DNA of 64,000 nt from Paraglaciecola psychrophila 170 (GCF_000347635.1 NC_020514.1:930001-994000), one strand, 5' to 3'. Positions 38,886 to 49,145 are shown, counted from the first letter of the stretch. Program-made: numbers and translations. Notes: generated by a model not told the origin, from the letters alone.

Positions 38886-40261
38886 ATGAAAGTGACGTTT
38901 TACGGTATTGGTTATGTAGGTTTAGTACAGGCAACGGTTCTTGCCGACGCAGGGCATGAAGTTTGCTGCGTAGATATAGACACAACCAAAATTAAAAATC
39001 TTAAAAAAAGGTATTGTGCCTATTTTTGAACCTGGACTCACAGCACTAGTAGAAAAAAACCATGCTGAAGGACGCCTCATCTTCACCACGGACGCCAAAT
39101 TTGGCGTTGAATTTGGCAAACTACAATTTATTGCAGTCGGTACTCCCCCCGATGAAGACGGCTCAGCAGATCTACAATACGTATTGAAAGTGGCCGAAAC
39201 CATCGCCACTCACATGAGTACAGATAAGGTCATTATTAATAAATCGACCGTTCCTGTAGGCACTGCTGAAAAAGTCAGCACGCAAGTGCAAACAGTGCTT
39301 AATGAAAGAGACTCTCAGTTGACATTCACCGTGGTGTCAAACCCTGAGTTCCTAAAAGAAGGCGCGGCAGTCAGTGATTGCCAGCGACCCGATCGCATCA
39401 TAATAGGCACTGATTCAAACGTCGCAGAGCAGTTAATGCGCCTACTTTATGAGCCCTTTAATCGTAATCGCGAAAAAATCATTGTGATGGACGTTAAAAG
39501 TGCAGAGCTCACCAAGTATGCTGCTAACTGCATGTTAGCAACAAAAATCAGCTTCATGAATGAAATGGCCAATATTGCTGAACGTGTGGGAGCTGACATT
39601 GAAAATGTGCGACAAGGTATAGGCTCAGATCCCCGTATTGGTTATCAATTTATTTATCCAGGTTGTGGTTACGGGGGTTCCTGTTTTCCTAAAGATGTAC
39701 AGGCATTGGTGCGCACCACCGATGCGATTGGTTACGAGTCTGAAATATTAAAAGCGGTTGAACGGGTTAATTTTCGCCAGAAAGACAAGTTGTTTAGTTA
39801 CATCTCAAAACACTTCAAGCTAGACCAATACCCCGATGCCATAAAAGGCAAAACATTTGCACTGTGGGGGGTTATCATTTAAACCGAATACCGACGACAT
39901 GCGCGCGGCCTCAAGTCTAGTATTAATGGCGTCTTTATGGGCAGCCGGTGCCAAAGTACAAGCGTACGACCCAGAAGCGATGGAAGAAACCCAGCGCATT
40001 TGTGGTAGCCGCAAAGACCTCAGGCTTATGGGCACCAAAGAAGCGGCTTTACAAGGCGCCGATGCCTTAGTCATTTGCACCGAGTGGAAAAATTTTAGAG
40101 CGCCAAACTTTGAACTAATTAAAGAAAAATTAAATACCAATGCCCTATTTGATGGTCGCAACATGTTTGAGCCATCGCGTATGGCGGAAAATGGCTTTGC
40201 TTATTATTGCATTGGCCGCGGCCTGTCTGTGGCAGCTAATCTTAGTGAGAATGATTTATGA
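38886..40261 (+). CDS. ugd: UDP-glucose 6-dehydrogenase, two homopolymer frame breaks
   Basis: Oxidises UDP-glucose to UDP-glucuronate. The Rossmann start is [20 protein letters not shown]. The frame then shifts in an A7 run (39003-39009) before [14 protein letters not shown] sequence, and again in a G6 run (39866-39871) in [14 protein letters not shown]. Catalytic-cysteine motif [16 protein letters not shown] is intact. Deleting one base from each run gives 457 codons, the normal family length. This suggests sequencing error rather than decay. The stop overlaps the next ATG. Confidence 0.88.
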
Positions 40262-40485
40262 CATATTTAGTCACGGGTGCCGCTGGCTTTAACAGTAATT
40301 TCATTACCCCACGGTTATACCGGCAGGGCCATGATGTGATTGGTTTGGACCACCTCAAGAGTTCTCAAATTAACGTCTTTGACCCCATCGATTTGTTTTC
40401 CTCAGGGCTTGGGATGTTATTAACATATGTTTTTGATTCGAAACCACCTGATTTATTAGATTTACATAGCGTGGCTTATAAATAA
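40258..40485 (+). pseudogene. NAD-dependent sugar epimerase, N-terminal fragment
   Basis: 75 codons starting [14 protein letters not shown], the dinucleotide-binding motif of UDP-glucuronate epimerase-like enzymes with its last glycine lost (G-x-x-G-x-x-G becomes G-x-x-G-x-x-N). Similarity fades after DHLKSS. The active-site YxxxK part is absent. Its position right after ugd fits a UDP-glucuronate 4-epimerase. Confidence 0.6.
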
Positions 40486-40486
40486 G

Positions 40487-40651
40487 ATGTTGAGTCGTAA
40501 AAAAAATTGGATGGTAGCCTCAAAGGCTTACTTAAAAGAGCAGATGGAAATTTATTACACTCCATTGGGGGAAGACATTGAGAGTGATGACACTGAGAAA
40601 CCGACGTCTCTTTTCCAATCGATTAGTCGATTAAATAGTGTAAGAGGTTGA
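40487..40651 (+). CDS. Small ORF of 54 codons, unrecognised
   Basis: Reads VASKAYLKEQMEIYYTP, then an acidic segment EDIESDDTEKPTSL. No domain recognised, no signal peptide, no clear ribosome binding site. It may be the tail of a deleted gene. Confidence 0.3.
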   Translation: MLSRKKNWMVASKAYLKEQMEIYYTPLGEDIESDDTEKPTSLFQSISRLNSVRG

Positions 40652-40652
40652 A

Positions 40653-42062
40653 TTGATATTTAAGTTTTCTAGATCACACAATATTTGGGTTATTGCTAAT
40701 CACTTTACCAGTAAGTCACTAATGGCGGCTAAATTTTTCATTGCAGCTAGTTTTTTAGGTCCTGAAAAAATGGGTGTTGTAGGCTTATTACTCATTATTT
40801 ACGCTATATCAGAAACATTAACTGAATTTGGATTGATTCATGCTGTTATACAGGCTAAAGATGAGCCAGAGTTACAGGATTTAGACAGTGTTTGGTGGTC
40901 ATTGGCTTGCCGTGGATTAGCCTTAGCTTGCATATTACTTTTATTTGGATATTTTTACCCCATTGAAAGTGAATATAAGTATGTTTTTATTTTTTCAGCA
41001 CTACTCATTAGTATTTCTGCGCTATTTAAATCTTTGTATAGTCCTAGATATTACTTGGTACAGCGACATCGTATATTTAATCGGTTATTTTTGTTTAATG
41101 CTTTTGCTGGCATCGTTGATATTATTATTTGTATTTATTACTTAAATGCAGGGGCAGGAATACTTAGTATATTCATCGGTTTGGTTGCATCTGAATTATT
41201 AAAATTATTAACATCATTTGTTTTTTTTGGTAAAGACGCGAGGTTCTTTACTCGCTTATTAAACCCTACTTTTAAGGTTCATAAATACATTGATTTTGGG
41301 AAATGGATATGGATAGGCAATTGTAATAATCTTATTTTAAATCAATCAGACAAATTGCTTACAGGGGTCTTGCTAGGGGCACAACAGTTAGGGCTTTATC
41401 AAATGAGTAGTAGAATAAGTCAGTTAGGTATCTCAGATGTAGCTATGGCTATTGGTCAGTATTTATTTCCAACACTTTCTCGGCTAAATGTAGCATCAAA
41501 AGAAATCATGCATGCTACATTCTGTAAATTCTTTTGTTATATGCTGATTTTCTCAATTGTGAGTGCAAGTACAATAATCTCATTAGCACCTCTTTTGGTT
41601 GTTTTTTTGGGTGAACAGTGGAGTGGTAGTATTTTACTATTGCAAATATTATCTGTAACAATGGTCATCGGTTCATTAATATCAGTATTAGTCGCGTTTA
41701 TTAGAGCACAAGGAAATCCCAAATCAGTAACTATAGCTTCTTTCTATCAGCTGTTGGTATTTGTACCCTCACTGATTTTACTTGGTCATTTTTTTGGTGT
41801 TATTGGTGTAGCTATAACCACTGTTATTAGTACGTTAATTTGTTTTGGGACATTACTTCACTTCTGCAAAATACCAACATTTGAGATATTGATGCCATTA
41901 AAAAGTTTTTTAAAGCCATTATTTGTCTATACGTTTGTGTATGTTTTGTCTTTTGCAGTTGAAGATATATTTTCCTTAGTTTTAATAAACATCATCAACG
42001 CTTTATTTTGTATGACTGTAGTTTTGTACATAGAGAAGGATAATCATGAACATTCTCATTAA
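40653..42062 (+). CDS. wzx: Polysaccharide flippase (Wzx/MATE-like, oligosaccharide repeat-unit translocase)
   Basis: 469 aa, about 12 predicted helices, TTG start. The family pattern (SLMAAKFFIAASFLGPEKMGVVGLL near the N-terminus; NQSDKLLTGVLLGAQQLGLYQM mid-protein) is that of lipopolysaccharide/EPS repeat-unit flippases. It would move the lipid-linked repeat to the periplasm for the polymerase encoded two genes on. AT-rich like the genes that follow. Confidence 0.85.
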   Translation: MIFKFSRSHNIWVIANHFTSKSLMAAKFFIAASFLGPEKMGVVGLLLIIYAISETLTEFGLIHAVIQAKDEPELQDLDSVWWSLACRGLALACILLLFGYFYPIESEYKYVFIFSALLISISALFKSLYSPRYYLVQRHRIFNRLFLFNAFAGIVDIIICIYYLNAGAGILSIFIGLVASELLKLLTSFVFFGKDARFFTRLLNPTFKVHKYIDFGKWIWIGNCNNLILNQSDKLLTGVLLGAQQLGLYQMSSRISQLGISDVAMAIGQYLFPTLSRLNVASKEIMHATFCKFFCYMLIFSIVSASTIISLAPLLVVFLGEQWSGSILLLQILSVTMVIGSLISVLVAFIRAQGNPKSVTIASFYQLLVFVPSLILLGHFFGVIGVAITTVISTLICFGTLLHFCKIPTFEILMPLKSFLKPLFVYTFVYVLSFAVEDIFSLVLINIINALFCMTVVLYIEKDNHEHSH

Positions 42063-42858
42063 TTTTGCAGATGAAAATTTTCGTTCTAAACAGAAAGTGA
42101 ATTCTTATACCGCTAAACACTTTGGAGGTTTTGATGAAATTTGTGAATTTACGCCTAACGATATTGACTCTGATTTTATTAAAGTAAATAAAGATATATT
42201 TGACCAAAAGCGAGGTTTTGGTTATTGGCTATGGAAGCCATATTTCATATTAAAGGTATTAGAAAAAAGTAATGAGGGAGATTATATATTTTATTGTGAC
42301 TCAGGTTCTTTTTTTGTTAATAATATCGATCATTTAATAAAATCAATGGGCAAAGCAAAAGCAGAAATAATGCTTTTTGAAACACCATTAATAGAATGCC
42401 AATGGACTAATCAGTATTTATTTGACGCCTTAAATTTAAATGATGATAAATATAGACTAACTAATCAAATCTCAGCTACTTATATATTAATTAAAAAAAC
42501 CAATGAAACGGTTACATTTATAAAAGAATACCTATCTTTATGTAGCAATATAAATTTTGTTACGGATAAACAAAAAGTAAAAAGTAAAATGGTTATAGAC
42601 CATAGACATGATCAATCAATACTAAGTTTGCTGGCGAAGAGTAAAAACATAAAACCTTTTAAGGACCCCTCGGACTATGGGGTATATCCATTCCGCTATT
42701 TTACTAACGATAGATTATTTAGAGTAAACAAGTATGAAGAAAAATATCCTGTGATAGTGCTATCAAACAGGAACGTAAATCCCATAATGTATTATTTAAA
42801 ATACTGGTTAAGGACCATTCAAAGTAAATTAAGCCGGTTGAGTTATATTAATGTATAG
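42046..42858 (+). CDS. Putative glycosyltransferase (capsule-type, DxG-like)
   Basis: 270 aa, overlapping wzx by 17 bases and the next gene by 8. Contains RGFGYWLWKPYFIL (residues about 55-70) and GDYIFYCDSGSFF with a D-S-G motif (about 77-90), followed by HDQSILSLLAK. That is the layout of a nucleotide-diphospho-sugar transferase family seen in capsule clusters. No membrane segment. Acceptor and donor unknown. Confidence 0.6.
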   Translation: MNILINFADENFRSKQKVNSYTAKHFGGFDEICEFTPNDIDSDFIKVNKDIFDQKRGFGYWLWKPYFILKVLEKSNEGDYIFYCDSGSFFVNNIDHLIKSMGKAKAEIMLFETPLIECQWTNQYLFDALNLNDDKYRLTNQISATYILIKKTNETVTFIKEYLSLCSNINFVTDKQKVKSKMVIDHRHDQSILSLLAKSKNIKPFKDPSDYGVYPFRYFTNDRLFRVNKYEEKYPVIVLSNRNVNPIMYYLKYWLRTIQSKLSRLSYINV

Positions 42859-44152
42859 AACAGAAAGATTTTTTGTCTACCTGTACATTTTACCATTTTC
42901 TCTAGATTTTAAAGGTGCAGAAGATGGTGGGTCCGTAATTCAATTTTTTTTCCTAGCAACGGTTTTATTTGCTGGCATCGTTCTTATTGCTTCATTTTCA
43001 AAAATCCCAGCCATTAAATCTATCCCACACAAATTAAAAATAATTCATAACATTTGGTGGTTTTATTTAGCGAGCTCCATTTTAACAGCCTTAATTAATC
43101 AAGTTCCAATTGGTAATTATGTTCGCGTAATGCTGCCATATTTTTTGTCTGGGTTTTCAATGTTAATAGTAATAATGATTTATTCACGAGGTAGAGATCT
43201 AAATATATTTTTCGCACCTATATTGTGGGCTTTGTGGACTTCTGTTTGCTGGACCGCTGTATATGCTGTTGCTTTTTTAAATATCCCCCTTAATGAAATG
43301 AGATACCAAATAGTAAGCCCTTTACTAGTGGTGTTTTTAGCTTACGGTATTGTTTTATTGTTGACGCAGAAAAAAATATCAAAAATGGCTATGGCTATTG
43401 GCCTTACCTGTATCGTTATTATTGTTATAAGTGTCACTCGTTCGTTACTATTAAGCGCAGCATTTATATTGTTTTTTATCTTTGTAGTTTATCCACAGTC
43501 ACAGCGGCGGCCATTGATTAAAAAAGCAGTCAGGTTATTTATGCCTTTAGCTATTTTAATGGTTATTGCTATTCCTCTTATAATGGTTTTTAGACCCGAT
43601 GCTTTTACCGCATGGCAGTTAAGGTTGTTTTCACAACAAGAGGATTTGGGTTTTGATGTCACTACAGTTACGAGATTAGCTGAATACAGTGGTCAAATGA
43701 AAATGTTGTTTGAAAATTTCACATCAGCATTTTTCGGGAGGGGAATGGGGTCAGTGTATTATTGGGACCCTTTGTATTATGATCAAATCTCGCAAGTTAT
43801 TGATATCACTAAGTTAGAAGAGTCTGTTAGATGGTCGAACGGGCATTCTTTGTGGGTGTATTCGATATATAGTGGTGGTCTCTTATTCGGCTGGCTTATA
43901 CCTTTTTGTGTTTTAAGTGCCGCATACATAACATATAAAGATATAAAGAATAACATTTCAGATATAAATGAAAGACATAAAAGTAGAGTGTTATTTTTTT
44001 ATGTGATCGGCATTGCCATTTTGAGCGCTACATTCACTGCTAACCCACTAGGAGTGAGGCTTGTCGGGATGTTTTACGGTTTGGCAATTACATTGCCAAT
44101 TTTATATCTCAAACAAGTTAAAGAGCTACAAATAATCGGAAGAGTAAAATAA
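42851..44152 (+). CDS. wzy: O-antigen/EPS polymerase (Wzy-like)
   Basis: 433 aa with about ten hydrophobic helices and a periplasmic loop around residues 240-320 containing FFGRGMGSVYYWDP and WSNGHSLWVYSIYSGG, typical of the Wzy/O-antigen ligase fold. In a Wzx/Wzy-dependent cluster this is the repeat-unit polymerase. A ligase role is the alternative. Confidence 0.75.
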   Translation: MYRTERFFVYLYILPFSLDFKGAEDGGSVIQFFFLATVLFAGIVLIASFSKIPAIKSIPHKLKIIHNIWWFYLASSILTALINQVPIGNYVRVMLPYFLSGFSMLIVIMIYSRGRDLNIFFAPILWALWTSVCWTAVYAVAFLNIPLNEMRYQIVSPLLVVFLAYGIVLLLTQKKISKMAMAIGLTCIVIIVISVTRSLLLSAAFILFFIFVVYPQSQRRPLIKKAVRLFMPLAILMVIAIPLIMVFRPDAFTAWQLRLFSQQEDLGFDVTTVTRLAEYSGQMKMLFENFTSAFFGRGMGSVYYWDPLYYDQISQVIDITKLEESVRWSNGHSLWVYSIYSGGLLFGWLIPFCVLSAAYITYKDIKNNISDINERHKSRVLFFYVIGIAILSATFTANPLGVRLVGMFYGLAITLPILYLKQVKELQIIGRVK

Positions 44153-44155
44153 AAC

Positions 44156-45136
44156 ATGTCTAGTAATAAAGTCTTTAATTTTTATTCACGTTTTGAAAGT
44201 GGCCATCGTACAGAATATATTAAATTTACTGCCTCTCAATTAAACGGCGCAAGAGTAAAGTTATTTGCTGGCTTATTCAGCCGTAAACCTTTGCTTTTTT
44301 TAATGGTAGAAGAATGTTTCTTTATTTATTGGTTAATAAGTGTTGTTAGATCAATATTTAAATTAAAAACTGTTGGTTTGGTGTTTAGGGCTAAAGAATG
44401 TACTGTTTCAAATACTTTTAAACATAAACTGAAAAGATTTTTCTTAAAAAATATAAAAAAGAACCAAAACGCAACGTCGTTATCAATTATTCCTTTTTTT
44501 GTATGCCCTGCAATAGAAAATATTTGCGATGACTGGATATATGATTTTCAGTTTTGCGATATTGATTTTTTGTATACCTTAACAGATTTGGTTCAAGTTA
44601 AGTTATTTGTAAATGAGCTTAACAGTCTTGCTAATGGTCGTAAAATAATCTGTGCTATTGGCAAACAAGATGAGAGTAAAGGTTTTGATCAATTTATTAC
44701 TAACTATATTAATTCAGAATCTTTACAAAAAGATTTCTCATTTATTTCAGGGGGTAAAATAAGCGGTATAAGCGACTCACTTATAACTAAATTTGAAGAT
44801 GTTGGTGGCATAATTTTTAATAAAAAAATTACTGATTCTGAATTGGTTGCTTTATATGAAGCCTCCGATTTCATATGGGCATGTTATTCGCCTTTATACG
44901 ATCAGTCTTCTGGTATATTAGGTCGCGGTCTTCAATTCAATAAAACAGTAATTGTGCGTAAAAACTCTGTTGCAGAAAGTATATCAGTCAATTTGGAAGC
45001 CAGTTTTATAACAATGCCCATTTCCTCGGAGTTATTGTTCTCAGAGTTAAATGGGTTTACTAATAAAGAGTTAACTTCGTCACCTAAACTTAAAAACAAT
45101 ATGGATAAACTTAAATGTTTATTAGGTACTAAATGA
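44156..45136 (+). CDS. Glycosyltransferase, GT-B-like
   Basis: 326 aa, 3 bases after the polymerase gene. The C-terminal half shows FIWACYSPLYDQSSGILGRGLQFNKTVIVRKNS, the donor-binding end of GT-B enzymes. The N-terminal FYSRFESGHRTEYIKF is a family-like H-x-x-E opening. Substrate unknown. A short hexanucleotide repeat follows the gene. Confidence 0.6.
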   Translation: MSSNKVFNFYSRFESGHRTEYIKFTASQLNGARVKLFAGLFSRKPLLFLMVEECFFIYWLISVVRSIFKLKTVGLVFRAKECTVSNTFKHKLKRFFLKNIKKNQNATSLSIIPFFVCPAIENICDDWIYDFQFCDIDFLYTLTDLVQVKLFVNELNSLANGRKIICAIGKQDESKGFDQFITNYINSESLQKDFSFISGGKISGISDSLITKFEDVGGIIFNKKITDSELVALYEASDFIWACYSPLYDQSSGILGRGLQFNKTVIVRKNSVAESISVNLEASFITMPISSELLFSELNGFTNKELTSSPKLKNNMDKLKCLLGTK

Positions 45137-45150
45137 TAGATGTTTTCTGA

Positions 45151-45172
45151 AAGTTAAAGTTAAAGTTAAAGT
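45151..45172. repeat. Hexanucleotide tandem repeat (AAGTTA, 3.7 copies)
   Basis: Direct repeats between two glycosyltransferase genes, 14 bases after the stop codon of the first. Confidence 0.85.
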
Positions 45173-45202
45173 CGTTTTTTCTGAATTTATTCTAAGGGTG
45201 AT

Positions 45203-46288
45203 ATGATTTTTTTATTAGATTTGCCCAAACCTATACATGGAATGTCTGTTGTAAATAAAGCATTTATAGATAAGGTAAGTTCTGAGGTAGATGATTATGT
45301 AGTCATTAATACAGCGCCTTCTTATGCGGCTAATTATTTTAATGGTATTTTATGGATAATAGTTAAGTTTTTTCATACAATCTTTTGTTGTTTTAAATTA
45401 TTTTATAACTTAAGTACAAATACCAATAAGTCAGTGTATCGGTCGATTAATGGTGGCTGGGGTCAATGTTATGATGTCTTTTATATTCTGATTGTTAGAG
45501 CTTTCTCTAGAAAAATATATATCCATCATCATTCTTTTAGTTATTTAAATAATACAAGTAATATTTTTAAAATCGTAAAGATAATCACAGGAAATAAAGT
45601 CACTCATATTGTTCTAAGTAATCATATGGCTGATATATTATCTAGTAAATATGGTGTTGAAAAAATAAATATAACAATTATTTCAAATCTATTTTCTTTT
45701 GATGATGCGGAGAATAATTACTTTTCGAAACCTGTTGAAAAAGTAAATATTGGATATTTATCAAACATACAAATGGATAAAGGAATAGATGCGTTTATAG
45801 ATGTATGCCGGACTTTAAATTCACTTAACTTTAACTTTACCGCTAAAATTGCAGGCCCTTTTAGTGATGACGTGTCAAAAAAAATTGTGATTGCTGCAGT
45901 GAAGGAAATGGCACAAATAACTTACATGGCTCCATTGTATACTGAAGGTAGAGTAAATTTTTATAAGAGTTTAGACTGTTTTGTTTTCCCAAGTAGATAC
46001 AGATACGAGGCTGAACCGCTTGTTTTATATGAAGCTGCAATGTATGGCATATATATATTGGGCACAAGGCAAGGTTGTATGGAGGAGGTAATAGAAAAAA
46101 TGGACGGTACTTCGTTTGTGTTCAGCACTAATATGGCACAGGAGATTGCTGCTACCATTAAAGATAAGTTTGAAAGTAATTGTTTTAGTACCCCTGCAAA
46201 AAATAGGAGAATTGAACATATAAAAAAAGAAAGAATTAAAGCTACTTCTGCTTTAATAAAATTAGTAAAAGAAATAAATATAGTTTGA
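45203..46288 (+). CDS. Glycosyltransferase, family 4-like
   Basis: 361 aa. Starts FLLDLPKPIHGMSVVNKAF, the GT4 opening. The donor site lies in FVFPSRYRYEAEPLVLYEAAMYG (residues about 255-280) with the E-x7-E pair. IHHHSFSYLN is in the acceptor half. It acts on the cytosolic face, adding one sugar to the lipid-linked repeat; sugar not known. Confidence 0.8.
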   Translation: MIFLLDLPKPIHGMSVVNKAFIDKVSSEVDDYVVINTAPSYAANYFNGILWIIVKFFHTIFCCFKLFYNLSTNTNKSVYRSINGGWGQCYDVFYILIVRAFSRKIYIHHHSFSYLNNTSNIFKIVKIITGNKVTHIVLSNHMADILSSKYGVEKINITIISNLFSFDDAENNYFSKPVEKVNIGYLSNIQMDKGIDAFIDVCRTLNSLNFNFTAKIAGPFSDDVSKKIVIAAVKEMAQITYMAPLYTEGRVNFYKSLDCFVFPSRYRYEAEPLVLYEAAMYGIYILGTRQGCMEEVIEKMDGTSFVFSTNMAQEIAATIKDKFESNCFSTPAKNRRIEHIKKERIKATSALIKLVKEINIV

Positions 46289-46367
46289 TTTTTATGAACT
46301 CACCATTGTTCAATATGGCTTATAAAGTGGGTTATTTTAAAGTGGGTTTATATTTGCCAGGGAAATT

Positions 46368-47450
46368 ATGAATAATAGAAAATATATAATGTCTTTCACC
46401 TCTATGGGTGATTATAGACTTGAAGTAATGAAGCGAATATCTGAAAATTTAAATAATAAATTAACTATATATGCTGGCGACCAGGCTTTTGACCCGAGTA
46501 TTAGATTAATTAATAATAATGATATGTTTTATAAGCGAATAAAAAATGTGTTTTTATTACAAAGAAAGTTTCTATACCAATTTATACCTTTTAGAGAATA
46601 TTTAGCTTGTGACGTACTTCTGTTAGATCTGAATCCTAGAATTATAAATGTATGGTTACTTGTGATTTTAAGACGCTTTTTAGGTAAGCCGGTAGTCGTA
46701 TGGGGGCATGCGTTCCCTAGAGGAGGAGCCAAAAGTAAATCAGATATGGTTAGGGGGCTATTAAGAAAATTATCCAAAAATGTAATAGTCTATACTGAGA
46801 GTCAATCAAAAGAGCTAAAAGAAATTTCGCCTTTTTTGAACGTGGTTGCAGCACCGAATGCCTTATATAGTAAAAGTCAAATGTGTTTTGTCAATAACGC
46901 ACAAAGAGAGGATATACTTTACGTCGGTCGCTTGGTAAAAGAAAAAACCAAAATTTTACTTAAAGGATTCATTAAAGCTTGTGAAATCATTTCTTTTGAG
47001 GCTCGTTTGATATTTGTTGGTGATGGTAGTGAGAAAAAGTCATTAGAGAACATCGTATCAACGTTACCTGTGGAAATTAGGTCAAGAATATTTTTCTTGG
47101 GGCATGTTGCTGGTCACGAAAAAATTAGTAAACTTTATTCTAGTACATTTGTTAGTGTTTCCCCCGGCTATGTAGGTTTATCAATCACTCAGAGTTTTTC
47201 TTTTGGCGTACCTATGATTATATCTAAAGATGAACCACACGCCCCAGAGATAGAAGCTGCAATCGAAGGTGAGAATTCTGCGTTTTTTTCAACAGATGAA
47301 ATAGATTCTCTTTCAACGCAGTTGTTAGGTTTTTACAATGATCGTCGTCGTTGGGTGACAAAAGGCAATCAAATTGTACATTCTTGCCAACGTTTATATT
47401 CTGTGGAAGTCATGGCAGATAGAATTTGTAGTGCGCTAGTTGAAATTTAA
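46368..47450 (+). CDS. Glycosyltransferase, family 4-like
   Basis: 360 aa. LYVGRLVKEKTKILLKGF (residues about 185-203) and FVSVSPGYVGLSITQSFSFGVPMI (about 262-285) are the GT4 donor-site motifs, with a variant glutamate at SVSPGYVGLS. VWGHAFPRGGAKSK lies in the N-terminal domain. The stop shares a base with the next start (TAATG), showing tight coupling. Confidence 0.8.
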   Translation: MNNRKYIMSFTSMGDYRLEVMKRISENLNNKLTIYAGDQAFDPSIRLINNNDMFYKRIKNVFLLQRKFLYQFIPFREYLACDVLLLDLNPRIINVWLLVILRRFLGKPVVVWGHAFPRGGAKSKSDMVRGLLRKLSKNVIVYTESQSKELKEISPFLNVVAAPNALYSKSQMCFVNNAQREDILYVGRLVKEKTKILLKGFIKACEIISFEARLIFVGDGSEKKSLENIVSTLPVEIRSRIFFLGHVAGHEKISKLYSSTFVSVSPGYVGLSITQSFSFGVPMIISKDEPHAPEIEAAIEGENSAFFSTDEIDSLSTQLLGFYNDRRRWVTKGNQIVHSCQRLYSVEVMADRICSALVEI

Positions 47451-48597
47451 TGAATATTTTATTTGTCGTTTCTAATTTGTCTTACCCTCCAGCTGAAGGT
47501 GCCCACGATCAAACCTTAAATTTGATAATAAACCTCATAAAAAATGGTTATATAGTTAAATTACAGGGCTTTATTAAAAGTGATAGTTCTTTTGATTTAG
47601 ATAGACTTAAGACAGACATTCCAGAATTAAAACTTGGTAAATTTGAAAACTATTCAACTAATTATATTTTTCTTGCAATCAAAAATATTTTTTGTAGACG
47701 AAAAATTAGCCACGAACTATTTGACATCATTCATTTCGAAGGTTTTGGTGTATTAACGTCAGTTACAAATTATAGAAATTCGCATTCGAAACTACTAATG
47801 AGCTTAATTGACCCTTGGGCTCGAAGACAAAAAAGGCGAATGTTAGCCTCTAAAAGCACCATTCATAAGCTTGTTTTTTTGTTTCTTGGAAAATTGCTTA
47901 TTGGTTAGAGATGTTTTTTTTAAAAGACTATGATGCAGTCCATCTCGTTTCAGCTGATGATCTTTCTAATATATCACTAGACTACCCCAGAGCCACATTT
48001 ATAGATATCCCTGTTTTTTTTGAGGTGAAAGATTATAAAAAATATAGAAGAACTAACGATGTACTTAGTGTTTTATTTTGGGGTGATTTAAATGTACCTT
48101 ATTTATCGGAAGGTTTCCTTTTTATTATCAAGACTGTAATTCCGTTCGTTAGTAATGTTGAATTAAAAGTTCTCGGTAGAACTAGTAAAAGTGTTTACTT
48201 AAAAAATCATGATATTGATGATGTGGATTTTGAAAAAATTGCATTCATAACATGGGTTGATGATGTCGATGTATTTATTTCGGACTTTGATATAGTGATT
48301 TTACCGGACAAGAATGGTACTGGATTGAAAAATAGAACTATTTCTTCAATGATGTTAGGTATGACTATCGTTGGGAGTGATTTTGCTTTTGATGGCGTAG
48401 CAGGCGAACACGGTAAAGATTTTTTTATATGTAATTCACAAAATGAATATATAGAAACATTGAATTTATTACAAAAAAATTCTGAAACATTAGCAATAGT
48501 TGGGAAATCAGCAAACAAAACAGCAGAACAAAATTATTCAAAGGATATTGTAATGAAGGAATGGGATGAGCTTTATAGGAGGTTATTAAATAAGTGA
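47450..48597 (+). pseudogene. Glycosyltransferase split into two ORFs
   Basis: 47450-47908 (152 aa) is a GT4-type N-terminal half (NILFVVSNLSYPPAEGAHDQ). 47911-48597 (228 aa) is a matching C-terminal half (SVLFWGDLNVPYLSEGF; DIVILPDKNGTGLKNRTISS). Together they have the size of one enzyme (about 380 aa). The join contains a stop TAG and a T8 run (47914-47921), and at least two frame events are needed to reconnect, so a single homopolymer error does not fully explain it. Two separate expressed halves cannot be excluded. Confidence 0.65.
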
Positions 48598-49145
48598 AGT
48601 ACCAAAAACTTGATAAATTTAATATGCCTGAAGGATTCCGTGGGCGTGGTGTAATTACAGTGCAAATTTGGTGGATAGTACAATCGACACTCTTTGCTGG
48701 TTCACCACAGTTTGCTTATAAGTGGCGAAACTTATTACTTCGACTGTTTGGAGCCAAGATTGGTGAAAATGTCATCATACGTCCTTCTGTAAAAATTACT
48801 TACCCATGGAAGCTGACCATAGGTGATAACGCTTGGGTGGGAGATAATGTAGATTTATATACCTTGGGTGAAATTAGCATAGGTAAAAATGCCGTGGTGT
48901 CCCAGCGTGCTTATTTGTGTACCGGCAGTCACAAACATACTGCTGAAGCATTCGATATTTATGCTAAACCCATAATAATTGAAGATGAAGCCTGGGTTGC
49001 AACAGATGTTTTTATTGCGCCAGGTATTACCATTGGAAAAGGCGCAGTAATTGGTGCGAGAAGTTCGGTATTTAAAGATATGCCAGCAGGTATGATCTGT
49101 ATTGGTAACCCAGCCAAACCGGTTAAAAAGAGGCTTGAGGTGTGA
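48594..49145 (+). CDS. wcaF: Colanic-acid-type acetyltransferase (WcaF-like)
   Basis: 183 aa, GTG start overlapping the previous stop. Left-handed beta-helix hexapeptide repeats (IGENVIIRPSVKITYP, IGKNAVVSQRAYLCTGS, IGKGAVIGARSSVF) and the catalytic histidine in CTGSHKHTAEAF are seen. It adds O-acetyl groups to the repeat unit. From here on, base composition returns to the genome's normal level. Confidence 0.88.
   Translation: MKYQKLDKFNMPEGFRGRGVITVQIWWIVQSTLFAGSPQFAYKWRNLLLRLFGAKIGENVIIRPSVKITYPWKLTIGDNAWVGDNVDLYTLGEISIGKNAVVSQRAYLCTGSHKHTAEAFDIYAKPIIIEDEAWVATDVFIAPGITIGKGAVIGARSSVFKDMPAGMICIGNPAKPVKKRLEV

Noticed and set aside
48207..48518. Minus-strand ORF of 103 codons inside the split glycosyltransferase
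   Set aside because: It mirrors the coding frame of the plus-strand gene and shows no motif of its own.
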